Assembly (NCBI RefSeq): GCF_030388665.1
Contig: NZ_CP128846.1
Location: forward strand, 8,404,001 to 8,468,000
Reading direction: 5' to 3'
DNA from: Streptomyces flavofungini
GTDB taxonomy: Bacteria; Actinomycetota; Actinomycetes; Streptomycetales; Streptomycetaceae
DNA length: 64,000 nt
Program-made: the position numbers and the translations under genes
In this document: positions 28,578 through 36,436 of the stretch, piece by piece
How positions within the stretch are numbered: position 1 is the stretch's first letter
Layout: each line of letters opens with the position of its first letter
Notes under the pieces: generated by a model
What the model was told of the DNA's origin: nothing
The model's input: only the letters and a program-made list of their open reading frames with translations
Databases searched by the model: none

Positions 28578-29372
28578 TCACGCGGCTCGCCGGTTCGCCG
28601 ATGCGCCGTCGGCGTGGTGGCGGACCTGCGCGCAACTGCGGGTGATCAGGCGGGACACGTGCATCTGGGAGATGCCCATCCGCTCGGCGATGCGGGACTG
28701 GGTCATGTCCTCGAAGAAGCGGAGGTACAGGATGGTGCGTTCGCGTTCGGGGAGGTGCCTCAGGCCGTCCTTGGCGGCTTCGCGGTCGAGGGCGAGGTCG
28801 TAGCCGGGCTCGTGCGAGCCGAGGGTGTCGGACAGGCTGAACCCGTCGTCGGACGCGCCGACCTCGGCGTCCAGGGACAGTGCGCTGTAGCTCTCCAGGG
28901 CCTCAAGGCCGGTACGGACGTCGGCGAGGGTCAGCCCGGCTCCCGCGGCGATCTCCTCGATGCTGGGTTCGGTGGTGCGGCCGGGCCGGTCCATCAGCTC
29001 GCGGCGTGTGCTGCGGACCTTGTTGCGCAGGTCCTGCACGCGCCGGGGGACGTGCAGGTCCCAGGAGTGGTCGCGGAAGTGGCGGCGCAGTTCGCCGGTG
29101 ATGGTCGGCACGGCGTACGGCTCGAACGGGCCGCGCACGGGCTCGTACCGGTCGACGGCTTTGACCAGGCCCACCGCCGCGACCTGGCGCAGGTCCTCCT
29201 GGTTCTCGCCCTTGTTGCGGAAGCGTCCCGCGATGCGGTGGGCCATCGGCAGCCAGGCCTCGACCAGCTCCGTGCTCAACAGGTCGTGTTCCGGGCCCGG
29301 CGAGGTCCTGGCGAGCCGTGCGAAGGTCTGCTGGGTGTCAGGGGCTTCGTCGTGCGTGCGGCGAGTCGCCAT
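28578..29372 (-). CDS. SigB/SigF/SigG-family RNA polymerase sigma factor
   Basis: A 264-residue sigma factor from the ATG at 29372 (GAGGAGG site). Region 2 reads QVAAVGLVKAVDRYEPVRGP with the variant aromatic PYAVPTITGELRRHFRDHSW, region 3 follows (VPRRVQDLRNKVRSTRRELM), and region 4 ends LPERERTILYLRFFEDMTQS with the HTH QSRIAERMGISQMHVSRL. These sigma factors drive stress and sporulation regulons and are held by anti-sigma factors. A STAS anti-anti-sigma protein is encoded at 47812, but no anti-sigma kinase is in the window. Confidence 0.92.
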   Translation of the reverse strand: MATRRTHDEAPDTQQTFARLARTSPGPEHDLLSTELVEAWLPMAHRIAGRFRNKGENQEDLRQVAAVGLVKAVDRYEPVRGPFEPYAVPTITGELRRHFRDHSWDLHVPRRVQDLRNKVRSTRRELMDRPGRTTEPSIEEIAAGAGLTLADVRTGLEALESYSALSLDAEVGASDDGFSLSDTLGSHEPGYDLALDREAAKDGLRHLPERERTILYLRFFEDMTQSRIAERMGISQMHVSRLITRSCAQVRHHADGASANRRAA

Positions 29373-29538
29373 CAGGGGGTCCTCCTCAAGACGTGCTGAC
29401 AACGAGGTGACCGCGAGAAGCGAGTGGACCGGCGTCCGGGCACACTGCTCCCGCAGCTGCGCCTGTGGTCCCAAGCACTCCATTCCGCTTGCCCTGCCTT
29501 CCGGCGAGCAAACAGCGCGGGTTCGGGCGGCGGATACC

Positions 29539-30204
29539 TCAGCCTCGTCCGAACGCGCTGCTGCTGAGGTTGTTCAGCAGGTCGGCCGTGTCGGTGTAGA
29601 CCTCCTGAGCTCCTGCCTCCTCCAGTCTCGTTCGGCACACTCCGCCGCTCAGTACGGCGACGGGAAGGACGCCCGCGCGTCGCCCCGCCCGCATGTCCCA
29701 GACCGTGTCGCCGACGAAGACGCTGCCCTGGGCCCGTGCTCCCACCAGGTCCAGGGCGTGGTGGATCGGGTCGGGGGCCGGTTTGCCCGCGTCCACGTCG
29801 TCGGCGCTCGCGGTCGCGCTGATCGCCTCGTCCGCGTCGATCGCCGTCCTGAGCGCCGTGAGTTCGGGGCCGCTCGCCGATGTGGCCAGTACGACGGGCC
29901 AGCCGTCCGCGTGCAGTCGCCGCAGGAGGTCGCGGGCGCCGTCGAAGGGGGCGAGGCGCTCGTGCCAGGTGCCGTAGAGGGCCTTGTGAACGGTGCTGAT
30001 GGCGGAGTCCTCGTCCTGGTCCCGGCCCTCGCCGAGGAGGTGCTCCAGGAGGTCGGTGGAGCCGAGGCCGATGGCGCCGTGCACCGACGTCATGGCGACA
30101 CGATGTCCTGCCTGGCGCAACGCCTCCCACCAGCAGACGGTGTGCAGGTGGTTGGTGTCCACAAGAGTGCCGTCCACGTCGAAGACGGCAGCACGTTCAC
30201 TCAC
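29539..30204 (-). CDS. HAD-superfamily phosphatase
   Basis: A 221-residue protein from a GTG with AAGGAG. HAD motif I is VFDVDGTLVDT with D9 and D11, motif II VVLATSAS, motif III lysine in DVDAGKPAPDPIHHAL, and motif IV VFVGDTVWDMRAGRRAGV. It resembles phosphoglycolate phosphatase/beta-phosphoglucomutase types with an alpha-helical cap. Substrate unknown. Confidence 0.9.
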   Translation of the reverse strand: MSERAAVFDVDGTLVDTNHLHTVCWWEALRQAGHRVAMTSVHGAIGLGSTDLLEHLLGEGRDQDEDSAISTVHKALYGTWHERLAPFDGARDLLRRLHADGWPVVLATSASGPELTALRTAIDADEAISATASADDVDAGKPAPDPIHHALDLVGARAQGSVFVGDTVWDMRAGRRAGVLPVAVLSGGVCRTRLEEAGAQEVYTDTADLLNNLSSSAFGRG

Positions 30205-30539
30205 GGTGTGTCTCCTTGCAGCTGTGTGTCGTAGTCGGCCGGGGGAAGGCCGCAGCGCACTGGCACGCTGATGTCAGCGGGTGAGAGGCCGGTCACCGAG
30301 GCGGCCTTCCAGGAAGCCGGTGGCGCTCACGCCGACGCGACGTCACAGTCCGAGGAAAGGCTCGGCGCGCAGAGGGCCGTCGACGACCTCGTCCGCCCGG
30401 GTGCGGGGCCCGTGCCGCGGCGGCGCAGGCCCAGTCGACGACAGCCCGGCTGGACGGCCGCCTGGAGCGGGAGCGCGGTGTCGGCGGTCCGGGTGCCCCC
30501 TGACCGCCGTGGTGAATCGCTTCGCCATGCCGCTTTACG
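30205..30539. other. 335-bp gap, no recognisable gene
   Basis: Short frames on both strands are arginine/proline-rich. A minus-strand frame from 30528 starts MAKRFTTAVRGHPD but is not maintained, so it may be a decayed small gene. No repeats stand out. Confidence 0.4.
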
Positions 30540-30695
30540 TCACCAGTAGTGCCGTCGGCCGCGGAATGCGTGTCCCATGCCGCCGAGAATCCACAGCACG
30601 ACGCCGACCGCGACCAGGATGATCCCGATGGTCCACAGAATGCCGATGCCGACCACCAAACCGACGATCAGCAGGATTAGGCCGAGAACAATCAC
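30540..30695 (-). CDS. 51-residue hydrophobic membrane protein (DUF6131-type)
   Basis: A small gene starting GTG at 30695 with AGGAGG upstream. The protein is almost all membrane helix (MIVLGLILLIVGLVVGIGIL, TIGIILVAVGVVLWILGG) followed by a basic tail ending RGRRHYW. Tiny hydrophobic proteins of this kind occur beside stress genes in Streptomyces. The role is unknown; two membrane helices with a cytoplasmic basic tail are predicted. Confidence 0.75.
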   Translation of the reverse strand: MIVLGLILLIVGLVVGIGILWTIGIILVAVGVVLWILGGMGHAFRGRRHYW

Positions 30696-30727
30696 GACGC
30701 CTCCTAGTAACCAGAAGGCCCCTGATA

Positions 30728-31129
30728 TCAGTTTCCTCCCGCACGTGTGCTCCGTGCAAACTCCGGCGAGGGGGAGCTCGGGAGTCGTGGGCCGTCGTGC
30801 GGGAGAACGGTCTGGCGCCGGCCTTCGGCGCCGCTTTCCTGTTGGCCCTGGCCGATTATCTGGCTGTGCGGGTCGAGCAGGGTGCCGTCCGCGTCCCGGT
30901 GGCGGGCCACCACGGAGAGCGCGGTGGGGGTGCCGTCCGGGTGGTCCTGCGCGGTCGCCGACACCGGGGCGCGTTCCCGCTCGGCCCGCACGAGGCTGCC
31001 GATGCGTGCTTCCTGGCGTTTGCGGGCGGCCCGGACGTGCCGGGGGCCCGCGGTGGCGAAGCCGTCGACCATCGCCACCAGGTCGTCAACTGTCTGCCGA
31101 ACGGCGTCCGCCCTGTCCGGCGGCGCCAC
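30728..31129 (-). CDS. Hypothetical protein, start uncertain
   Basis: The minus-strand frame has strong GC3 and a helical, charged sequence (ADAVRQTVDDLVAMVDGFAT, VRAARKRQEARIGSLVRAER) followed by a loop-rich tail. A GTG at 31129 is the most plausible start but has no clear ribosome site; the frame stays open to 31264. I do not recognise the family; it could be a decayed gene. Confidence 0.4.
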   Translation of the reverse strand: MAPPDRADAVRQTVDDLVAMVDGFATAGPRHVRAARKRQEARIGSLVRAERERAPVSATAQDHPDGTPTALSVVARHRDADGTLLDPHSQIIGQGQQESGAEGRRQTVLPHDGPRLPSSPSPEFARSTRAGGN

Positions 31130-31272
31130 TACTGACGCAACCCGTGCGCCCGTTGAGACGGCGTTGCTGCCGCCCGCGGAGACGTGGGGGAGGGTATGTC
31201 CGGGGCACCGGCAAGGGCCTCGCCGGTGGACGGGATCTCGTGCGGCAGCCCGCCGGGACGGCACCAGCGGGG

Positions 31273-31443
31273 CTACCGGTCCTCCCGGCCGCCCTTGCCA
31301 CGACTTGCTGCGCGCGCCTCGTGGTCCGGTCGCTGCTTCTGTCGCTGTCCTTCTGCTCGTAGCCGCTCGTCGCCCAGCGCGATGCCGTCAGCCTCCTTCT
31401 TGCGGCCCAGCACCCGCGTGAGTGCTGCCTTCAGCCTGCCCAT
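31273..31443 (-). CDS. CsbD-like small charged protein
   Basis: A 56-residue protein from the ATG at 31443 (GAGAGG upstream), which reads MGRLKAALTRVLGRKKEADG, then LGDERLRAEGQRQKQRPDHE. The pattern G-x-L-K near the start and G-D-E-R-L-x-A-E-G resembles CsbD-family stress proteins, which are SigB-controlled in Bacillus. It is shorter than typical CsbD. Confidence 0.55.
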   Translation of the reverse strand: MGRLKAALTRVLGRKKEADGIALGDERLRAEGQRQKQRPDHEARAASRGKGGREDR

Positions 31444-31616
31444 GCGTTGCCACCTCTCCCTTCCGGCCGACCAGGTCGATCCGGTCGGCGTGTGTAGCCC
31501 CCGGGTTCCCGAGCGGGGGCCTTCCACACGCGGGCTCCTGCCGAAGCCCGCTGTTGCCATCAGGCTCCCCCTGCCGGGCGGAGTCGGGGATTCCGATGGT
31601 GCGAATGGAGCACATA

Positions 31617-31634
31617 GCCCCGGGTACCCGGGGC
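31617..31634. repeat. 18-bp perfect palindrome
   Basis: GCCCCGGGTACCCGGGGC reads identically on both strands. It lies 86 bp before the CBS remnant start, just before a purine-rich leader. A hairpin or operator role is possible. Confidence 0.6.
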
Positions 31635-31645
31635 GTCGGAACCTG

Positions 31646-31719
31646 ACGAAGGAGAACGAAGAAGAACGAAAAGGGGCGAAAGGAGATGAAAAGGGACGAA
31701 TAAAGATGAAGGGGGACGC
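31646..31719 (+). other. Purine-rich leader with several ribosome-site-like motifs
   Basis: This 74-nt stretch is almost all A and G on the plus strand, very unlike the surrounding GC-rich DNA. It contains GAAGGAG, AAAGGAG, AAAAGGGG and GAAGGGGG, with GAACGAA repeated. It ends at the GTG of the CBS remnant. Confidence 0.6.
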
Positions 31720-32015
31720 GTGGCTCAGCGAGTACGCGACGTCATGACCGGCGCACCGGTGGCCGTCGAACCGCTCGCTTCCGTAAGGGAAGTGGCCCGA
31801 CTCATGCGCGATCAAGACCTCGGGGCCGTCCTGGTGACGGAGGGGGACGAGCTGCGTGGGCTGGTCAGCGATCGGGACCTGGTGGTCCGGGTGCTCGGCG
31901 AAGGCGCCGCCCCGGAGAAGACAACGGTCGTCAGTGTGTGCAGCGAGGAAGTCGTCACCGTCGGCTCGGACGAGCCCCTGGGGCTGGTCGTGGAAGCGAC
32001 CGGGTCGAGCAAGCG
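31720..32015 (+). pseudogene. CBS-domain gene, truncated in its second CBS motif
   Basis: The frame begins at a GTG with a GGGGGA site: first CBS motif VRDVMTGAPVAVEPLASVRE to GLVSDRDLVVRVLGEG, then EEVVTVGSDEPLGLVVEA, where the second motif should continue but stops. The reading frame then passes, without a stop, through a short AGCGAAAC repeat (32034-32057) into the hemerythrin gene. A deletion seems to have fused them, so a 307-residue CBS-hemerythrin fusion could be made. Confidence 0.65.
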
Positions 32016-32082
32016 CGTCACACCGGACTGTGACAGCGAAACAGCGAAACAGCGAAACAGTGACACCGAAGGGAGCCCTCAC

Positions 32083-32643
32083 ATGGGGCACGGCGGAAAT
32101 GTGATCACGGAACTCACCATCGACCACCGCGAGGTCGAAGAGCTCTTCGCGAGGATCGAATCCCAGCCGGTGGGCGACGAGCAGCGCCGGAAGCTGGCCG
32201 ACGAACTGACCATCGAGCTGGTACGCCACTCCGTCGCCGAGGAAGTGCATCTGTACCCGGCGGTGCGCGAGCACGTTCCGGACGGGGACGAGATCGCGGA
32301 CAAGGAGATCGCGGACCACGCGAGGGTGGAACAGCTCCTCAAGGATCTGGAAGGCCTCGATGCGACGGAGCCGGATTTCGACCACCTGGTGGCCCGGTTG
32401 AAACTCGAAGTGAGCGAGCACGTCCGCGACGAGGAGGCCCGGCTGTTCCCGCTGCTCGCCGCGGCCTGGACCCCGAAGGGCCTGGACGAACTGGGAGAAA
32501 AGGTCCGCTCCGCGAAAAACACGGCCCCCACGCGTCCGCACCCCGCCGGACCGTCCACGCCGCCCGGCAACAAACTGCTGGGCCCTGGCCTGGGACTGGT
32601 GGACCGGGCCCGCGACCTGCTCACCGGCCGCGGCCAGAGCTGA
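32083..32643 (+). CDS. Hemerythrin HHE-domain protein
   Basis: A 186-residue protein from the ATG at 32083 (AAGGGA site). Iron-binding residues follow the HHE pattern: H in ELTIDHREVEELF, H..E in LVRHSVAEEVHLYPAVREHV, and H..E in DHARVEQLLKDLE and VSEHVRDEEARLFPLLAAAW. The C-terminal 50 residues are proline-rich and basic. HHE proteins bind oxygen or nitric oxide at a di-iron site or repair iron clusters. It is in frame with the upstream CBS remnant. Confidence 0.85.
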   Translation: MGHGGNVITELTIDHREVEELFARIESQPVGDEQRRKLADELTIELVRHSVAEEVHLYPAVREHVPDGDEIADKEIADHARVEQLLKDLEGLDATEPDFDHLVARLKLEVSEHVRDEEARLFPLLAAAWTPKGLDELGEKVRSAKNTAPTRPHPAGPSTPPGNKLLGPGLGLVDRARDLLTGRGQS

Positions 32644-32699
32644 CGGCGGGCTTCGCGAGGTCCAGCTCGTGCACCTCGTGCAATTCGTGCTGTTCGTGC

Positions 32700-32725
32700 G
32701 GCCGACGTCGAATTCGGCGTCGGCC
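32700..32725. terminator. Hairpin between convergent genes
   Basis: GGCCGACG (32700-32707) pairs with CGTCGGCC (32718-32725) around a nearly symmetric TCGAATTCGG centre. It lies between the hemerythrin stop and the convergent DUF6479 stop. Four 9-bp copies of a (C/T)TCGTGC unit lie just before it. Confidence 0.6.
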
Positions 32726-32782
32726 CCACGAACGGCGGTGACGCCGCCGAGGTGCTCACGCCCTGCCGCTCATGACCTCCGG

Positions 32783-33025
32783 TCAGCGGTGGGGGTTGCC
32801 CTGGTCGGGGTCGTCGTCGGGGGTCTGCCAGGTGTCACCGCGCTGGGTCTCTGCGCCGGGTGGCCTGCCGCCGTGGGCAGGTGTGCTGCGGGTGCGGCGG
32901 GCGGCGCGGCGGCGGCCCGCGACGAACATGGCGAGGAGGCCGAGGACCACGACGATGCCGACGATGATGAGGGCCAGCGAGGTGCTGCCGGAGGCAGCCA
33001 GGACGGAGTGACTGTGTGGGTGCAT
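32783..33025 (-). CDS. DUF6479-type small membrane protein
   Basis: An 80-residue protein from the ATG at 33025, with one membrane helix (STSLALIIVGIVVVLGLLAM), a basic stop-transfer (AGRRRAARRTR) and a hydrophilic tail ending DDDPDQGNPHR. This matches small Streptomyces DUF6479 proteins of unknown function. No strong ribosome site is visible. Confidence 0.65.
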   Translation of the reverse strand: MHPHSHSVLAASGSTSLALIIVGIVVVLGLLAMFVAGRRRAARRTRSTPAHGGRPPGAETQRGDTWQTPDDDPDQGNPHR

Positions 33026-33186
33026 TGAGGTGGTGTACCCGAAAGCCGGCGGATATCGCAGAGCCAGACAGGTGAGAATCCTGGAGCTGGATATCGTCCC
33101 CTCGTCACGGAGCGTGCGCGCGCGAAGTGGGGGTACAGGGGTGGCGGCACAGTTCGCCGCCGCGCGAGACAACCGAAGGAGTCACC

Positions 33187-33414
33187 ATGCTGATGGCGCA
33201 CCCCGCTGTTCTGGCCAACCTCGTCGAGCAGTACGACACCCTGCGTGTCCTGCAAGCGGAGAACGGCACCGAAGACGTGCGGAAGCGCATGGACGACATC
33301 GCCTACACGCTGTGCGTGAGCACCGGCACCCGGGACATCGACGCGGCCCTCGTCGCGGCGCGGCATCGGCTGCCGGGGACGAACGTCGAGGACGACTCCC
33401 TCCTCGCCTCCTGA
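33187..33414 (+). CDS. DUF5133 domain protein
   Basis: A 75-residue protein from the ATG at 33187 (AAGGAG site) starting MLMAHPAVLANLVEQYDTLR and continuing DIAYTLCVSTGTRDIDAAL. This is the typical Streptomyces DUF5133 protein, often near ANTAR or stress genes. Role unknown; it is all-helical by composition. Confidence 0.8.
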   Translation: MLMAHPAVLANLVEQYDTLRVLQAENGTEDVRKRMDDIAYTLCVSTGTRDIDAALVAARHRLPGTNVEDDSLLAS

Positions 33415-33485
33415 GGCGGCTCGCACAGAGCGGATGCCCGACGCCGTGGGGTCGGGCCACGGTGCTTGCACGCGGTTCCGGTTTG

Positions 33486-33509
33486 TCGAGTGCCGCCTTG
33501 GACACTCGA
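33486..33509. promoter_or_regulatory. 7-bp inverted repeat upstream of VOC gene
   Basis: TCGAGTG (33486-33492) and CACTCGA (33503-33509) flank a 10-bp centre, 22 bp before the VOC start. It may be the DUF5133 terminator or an operator. Confidence 0.4.
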
Positions 33510-33530
33510 TGCACGAGCGAAGGAGGCGGC

Positions 33531-33932
33531 ATGGGACTGATCACCGAGGGCACGATCGTGCTGGACTGCTCGAATCCTGAGGAACTCGCCCAGTTCTACC
33601 TGAAGTTGCTCAACGCCGAGCAGTGCCCGGACACCAGTGGCAGCCGCATCGACATCCAGGCGCCCAGCGGGCTACGCATGGGGTTCCGTCTTGATCTCAA
33701 CGCCACCCCGCCCAGCTGGCCCAGGCCCGAGGATTCGCTCCAGGCCCATGTCGACTTCCTCGTCGACTCCGGAGACCTCGATGAGGTCGAACGGCACATC
33801 GTGGGCCTGGGCGGTACCCCGATCGAAGCGTCGGGCCGTGGTGGGCCCACGGAGACACGTCTGTTCTCGGACCCGGCAGGCCACTCCTTCACGGTCCGTG
33901 CGTCCCAGCGGCACGGACCGAAGGTCGACTGA
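33531..33932 (+). CDS. VOC-superfamily (glyoxalase-fold) protein
   Basis: A 133-residue protein with an AAGGAGG site. Two beta-alpha-beta modules are visible (GTIVLDCSNPEELAQFYLKL and QAHVDFLVDSGDLDEVERHI), the second ending TRLFSDPAGHSFTVRA. VOC proteins are metal-dependent isomerases, dioxygenases or antibiotic-binding proteins; the specific role is unknown. Confidence 0.85.
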   Translation: MGLITEGTIVLDCSNPEELAQFYLKLLNAEQCPDTSGSRIDIQAPSGLRMGFRLDLNATPPSWPRPEDSLQAHVDFLVDSGDLDEVERHIVGLGGTPIEASGRGGPTETRLFSDPAGHSFTVRASQRHGPKVD

Positions 33933-34031
33933 CGATCGCGGGGGCCGCACATTCCCCGGGCGATGCGAACCTGCGAAGCGCTCCCGCTCGTACCGATGAT
34001 CGGCCGGCGTGGCCCGGACGGTGACCGGCAA

Positions 34032-34068
34032 GGGGAAGTCCCCGATCGCGCGGATCGGGGACTTCCCC
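34032..34068. terminator. Perfect 16-bp hairpin between convergent genes
   Basis: GGGGAAGTCCCCGATC (34032-34047) pairs fully with GATCGGGGACTTCCCC (34053-34068) around a 5-nt loop; the flanking A/T pair extends it to 17. It is the strongest hairpin in the window, placed between the VOC gene and the convergent DUF2267 genes, and should terminate both. Confidence 0.85.
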
Positions 34069-34126
34069 TATACGGGGACCGGGTCGGCGGGAGCGGGGCG
34101 GGCTTCTGTTGGGGCCGCGTGCCCGC

Positions 34127-34570
34127 TCACGCCGCCGGGGCGAGTTCGGCGCGGCCGAACAGCAGGGCGTAGCCGTTGGGAAGCTGGTGCAGGATGCGGG
34201 TGATCAGGTCGGGGGAGGCGTGTGCTGTGACGGCGGCGAAGACGGAGCCGGTGTCCCAGCGGGTGGTGGCCAGGGAGGCGCCGGAGCGGGCGGCGAGGTC
34301 CTTGACGAAGGCCCAGCCGGTCAGCGGCTCGGTGTCGGGGATCTGTGCGGTCAGGACGCGTGCGGCCTCCAGGGGCAGGCAGGCGGCCAGATCGACGCGT
34401 TCGTCGCCGGTCAGCTGACGCCCGAGCCCTCCCAGGACGAGGCGGACGGCTTCCTCGGCCCTCTCCCGGGTGGGATAGGCACCCTCGTAGCGGACTTTCT
34501 CCAGCATCTGCTCGTACGCCGTCCCGTACGGCTGCTGGTGCCCTTGAGGTGCGCGTACGTCGGTGATCAC
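34127..34570 (-). CDS. DUF2267 domain protein
   Basis: A 147-residue protein of the DUF2267 family: YEQMLEKVRYEGAYPTRERA and ERVDLAACLPLEAARVLTAQ are characteristic, and it ends ITRILHQLPNGYALLFGRAE. DUF2267 proteins occur in actinobacterial dormancy and stress islands; function unknown. It is the second of two tandem paralogues following hsp18 in the same direction. Confidence 0.85.
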   Translation of the reverse strand: MITDVRAPQGHQQPYGTAYEQMLEKVRYEGAYPTRERAEEAVRLVLGGLGRQLTGDERVDLAACLPLEAARVLTAQIPDTEPLTGWAFVKDLAARSGASLATTRWDTGSVFAAVTAHASPDLITRILHQLPNGYALLFGRAELAPAA

Positions 34571-34641
34571 TGCGGTGCATGCCTTTCATCGGAGCCGGGA
34601 CGGGGTGGCGCCCGGGGGCGTGGCACCACCCCAGGTCTTGG

Positions 34642-35037
34642 TCAGGTGGGTTGTGGGCGGCCGAAGAGGAGGTCGTAGCCGGCGGGGAGCTGGAGCAGGA
34701 TCTGCCCCATCAGGTCCTCGCCGGCGGTGTCGGCGACCGTGGACAGGACGGCGCTGACGTCCCAGGTCGCGGTGTGCTCGGTGGCGCCCTCGATCCAGGC
34801 CGCGGTCGCGCGGACGAACCGTTCGGGGGACAGCGGTTCGGCGCTCTGCAGCGGGTTGAGCAGGATCAGGGCGAAGCCCTCCGGCAGGCGTGCGGCGAGC
34901 TTGGCTCGGACCTCGCCGACCAGGTGCGCGCCGAGCAGGGCGAGGACCACGCGGGCCGCCCGCTCCGCTTCCTGCACGGTGTCGTACTCACCGCGTTCTC
35001 TCACGTGGTCGAGGAACGCTTCGCGTCGCAGAGCCAT
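34642..35037 (-). CDS. DUF2267 domain protein (paralogue)
   Basis: A 131-residue DUF2267 protein (AFLDHVRERGEYDTVQEAER, VRAKLAARLPEGFALILLNP, ending ILLQLPAGYDLLFGRPQPT). The last motif is nearly identical to that of its neighbour at 34127, pointing to a tandem duplication. It lies about 100 bp downstream of the Hsp20 gene and may be cotranscribed with it. Confidence 0.85.
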   Translation of the reverse strand: MALRREAFLDHVRERGEYDTVQEAERAARVVLALLGAHLVGEVRAKLAARLPEGFALILLNPLQSAEPLSPERFVRATAAWIEGATEHTATWDVSAVLSTVADTAGEDLMGQILLQLPAGYDLLFGRPQPT

Positions 35038-35139
35038 CTCGGCCGCCCCTTTCCTGTTCGGACTGTCCAGGGGTGCGGAGGACGGGTGCTGAGGGGGAGA
35101 TCAGGTGCCTGCCCTCCGCGCCGGTCCGGCTGACTGCAG

Positions 35140-35571
35140 TCAGCCGGAGATCTCCTTGCGGTCGGAGCCGACGCCGATGGAGATCTTGCGGGGCTTGGCG
35201 CGCTCGGCGATCGGGATGCGCAGGGTGAGCACGCCCGCGTCGTAGTCGGCCTGGATGTGCTCGGTGTCGAGGGTGTCGGCGAGCACGATCTGGCGGGAGA
35301 AGACGCCCAGCGGCCGCTCGGACAGCTCCATCTGCACTTCGTCGGCCTTCGCCACCGGGCGCCGCTCGGCCTTGACGGTGAGCATGTTCCGCTCCACATC
35401 GATGTCGATCGCATCCGCGGCGACACCGGGGAGGTCGAAGGCCACCACGTACTCGTCGCCCTCGCGGTAGGCGTCCATCGGCATCGCCGACGGCTTCGAC
35501 CAGGTGCCCGGGCCCATCAGCTGCTGCGCCAGGCGGTCCAGCTCACGGAAGGGGTCAGTGCGCATCAACAT
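35140..35571 (-). CDS. hsp18: Small heat shock protein Hsp18 (Hsp20/alpha-crystallin)
   Basis: A 143-residue protein from an ATG with GGAGGT. The alpha-crystallin domain spans about 28-140: [20 protein letters not shown], then [20 protein letters not shown] and the [18 protein letters not shown] strand with the G-x-L-x-[IV] signature. sHSPs are ATP-independent holdases. The promoter carries paired RheA-type operators and a divergent RheA-like gene, exactly as for hsp18 of Streptomyces albus. Confidence 0.92.
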   Translation of the reverse strand: MLMRTDPFRELDRLAQQLMGPGTWSKPSAMPMDAYREGDEYVVAFDLPGVAADAIDIDVERNMLTVKAERRPVAKADEVQMELSERPLGVFSRQIVLADTLDTEHIQADYDAGVLTLRIPIAERAKPRKISIGVGSDRKEISG

Positions 35572-35637
35572 CGTGAAACACCTCCAGCGGGTTGTCGGCA
35601 GTTGCTGCCAATGCGCTGCACTGACACCGTTGTAACA

Positions 35638-35682
35638 TGTCATCCAATGGATGACAAACATGATGTCGTCGATGTGATGACA
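35638..35682. promoter_or_regulatory. Paired RheA-type operators at the hsp18 promoter
   Basis: Site 1 is TGTCATC-CAATG-GATGACA (35638-35656), a perfect 7+5+7 inverted repeat that matches the operator known for RheA. Site 2 is TGTCGTC-GATGT-GATGACA (35664-35682), with one mismatch. Centres are 26 bp apart, so the sites lie on similar faces of DNA and cover the start region of the divergent regulator gene. Confidence 0.85.
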
Positions 35683-35700
35683 CAAGCGAGGGAGGTGCCC

Positions 35701-36330
35701 GTGACCACAGCAGATCAGCCGTCCACCACCAGCACCGACGCCCAGAGCCCGGCGTCGTTCCTCGCCGCCGCGGCGGCGCTCCACACCATCAACGACGCCC
35801 TGCGCACAGCTCAGCACGAGACCCCTGGTGGCCCCGGCGCCGAGCCGGGTGCGGAGCAGGCCCTGGCCTCCCTGATGCTGCTGCGGCAGGTGCGCGAACA
35901 GCTCGCCGGATGGGAGACCGGCCTGATCGAAACCGCCCGCGACGCGGGCGCCAGCTGGGCCGACCTCGCCCAGCCCCTCGGCGTCACCAGCCGTCAGGCC
36001 GCCGAGCGCCGCTACCTGCGCGGCCGCCCCGGCCCCGCCGGAACCACCGGCGAACAGCGCGTCACCGCCACCCGCCAGGCCCGGGCCGCCAAGCGCACCA
36101 CCGCCACGTGGGCCCGCCACAACGCCGCCGACCTGCGCCGCCTCGCGGGCCAGATCACCGCCCTCACCGACCTGCCCGCCGCCGCCCGCCGCCCGCTCAG
36201 CGAGCTGCACGCGGCTCTCGCCCACAACGACCCCGCCGACCTCATCGCCCCCCTGACCGCCACCCGCCCCCACCTGGCCGCCACCCACCCCGACCTCGCC
36301 GCTCAACTCGACAGCCTCACTCCCCCCTGA
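35701..36330 (+). CDS. RheA-like Hsp18 transcriptional regulator
   Basis: A 209-residue protein from the GTG at 35701 with GGAGG at ideal spacing; ATGs at 35647 and 35677 are in frame but inside the operators. An HTH-like segment reads [20 protein letters not shown] and is followed by an alanine/arginine-rich helical C-terminus. RheA is itself the thermosensor that represses hsp18 at low temperature. The assignment rests on divergence from hsp18 and on the operators. Confidence 0.8.
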   Translation: MTTADQPSTTSTDAQSPASFLAAAAALHTINDALRTAQHETPGGPGAEPGAEQALASLMLLRQVREQLAGWETGLIETARDAGASWADLAQPLGVTSRQAAERRYLRGRPGPAGTTGEQRVTATRQARAAKRTTATWARHNAADLRRLAGQITALTDLPAAARRPLSELHAALAHNDPADLIAPLTATRPHLAATHPDLAAQLDSLTPP

Positions 36331-36436
36331 CCCCGCCCGGTGCACCGCAGCACCGTCCAGGTCGGCCTCCGCCCCCGGGCGTACGAGGTGTGGTCGGAGA
36401 CCGACGGGGGCGGCCTGCGGTGAGGCCGCGATGGCG

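Noticed and set aside
29373..29538. SigB-type promoter GTTT-N15-GGGCAA upstream of the sigma gene (minus strand)
   Set aside because: The -35 fits but the -10 deviates from GGGTAT-like consensus, so I did not list it as a feature.
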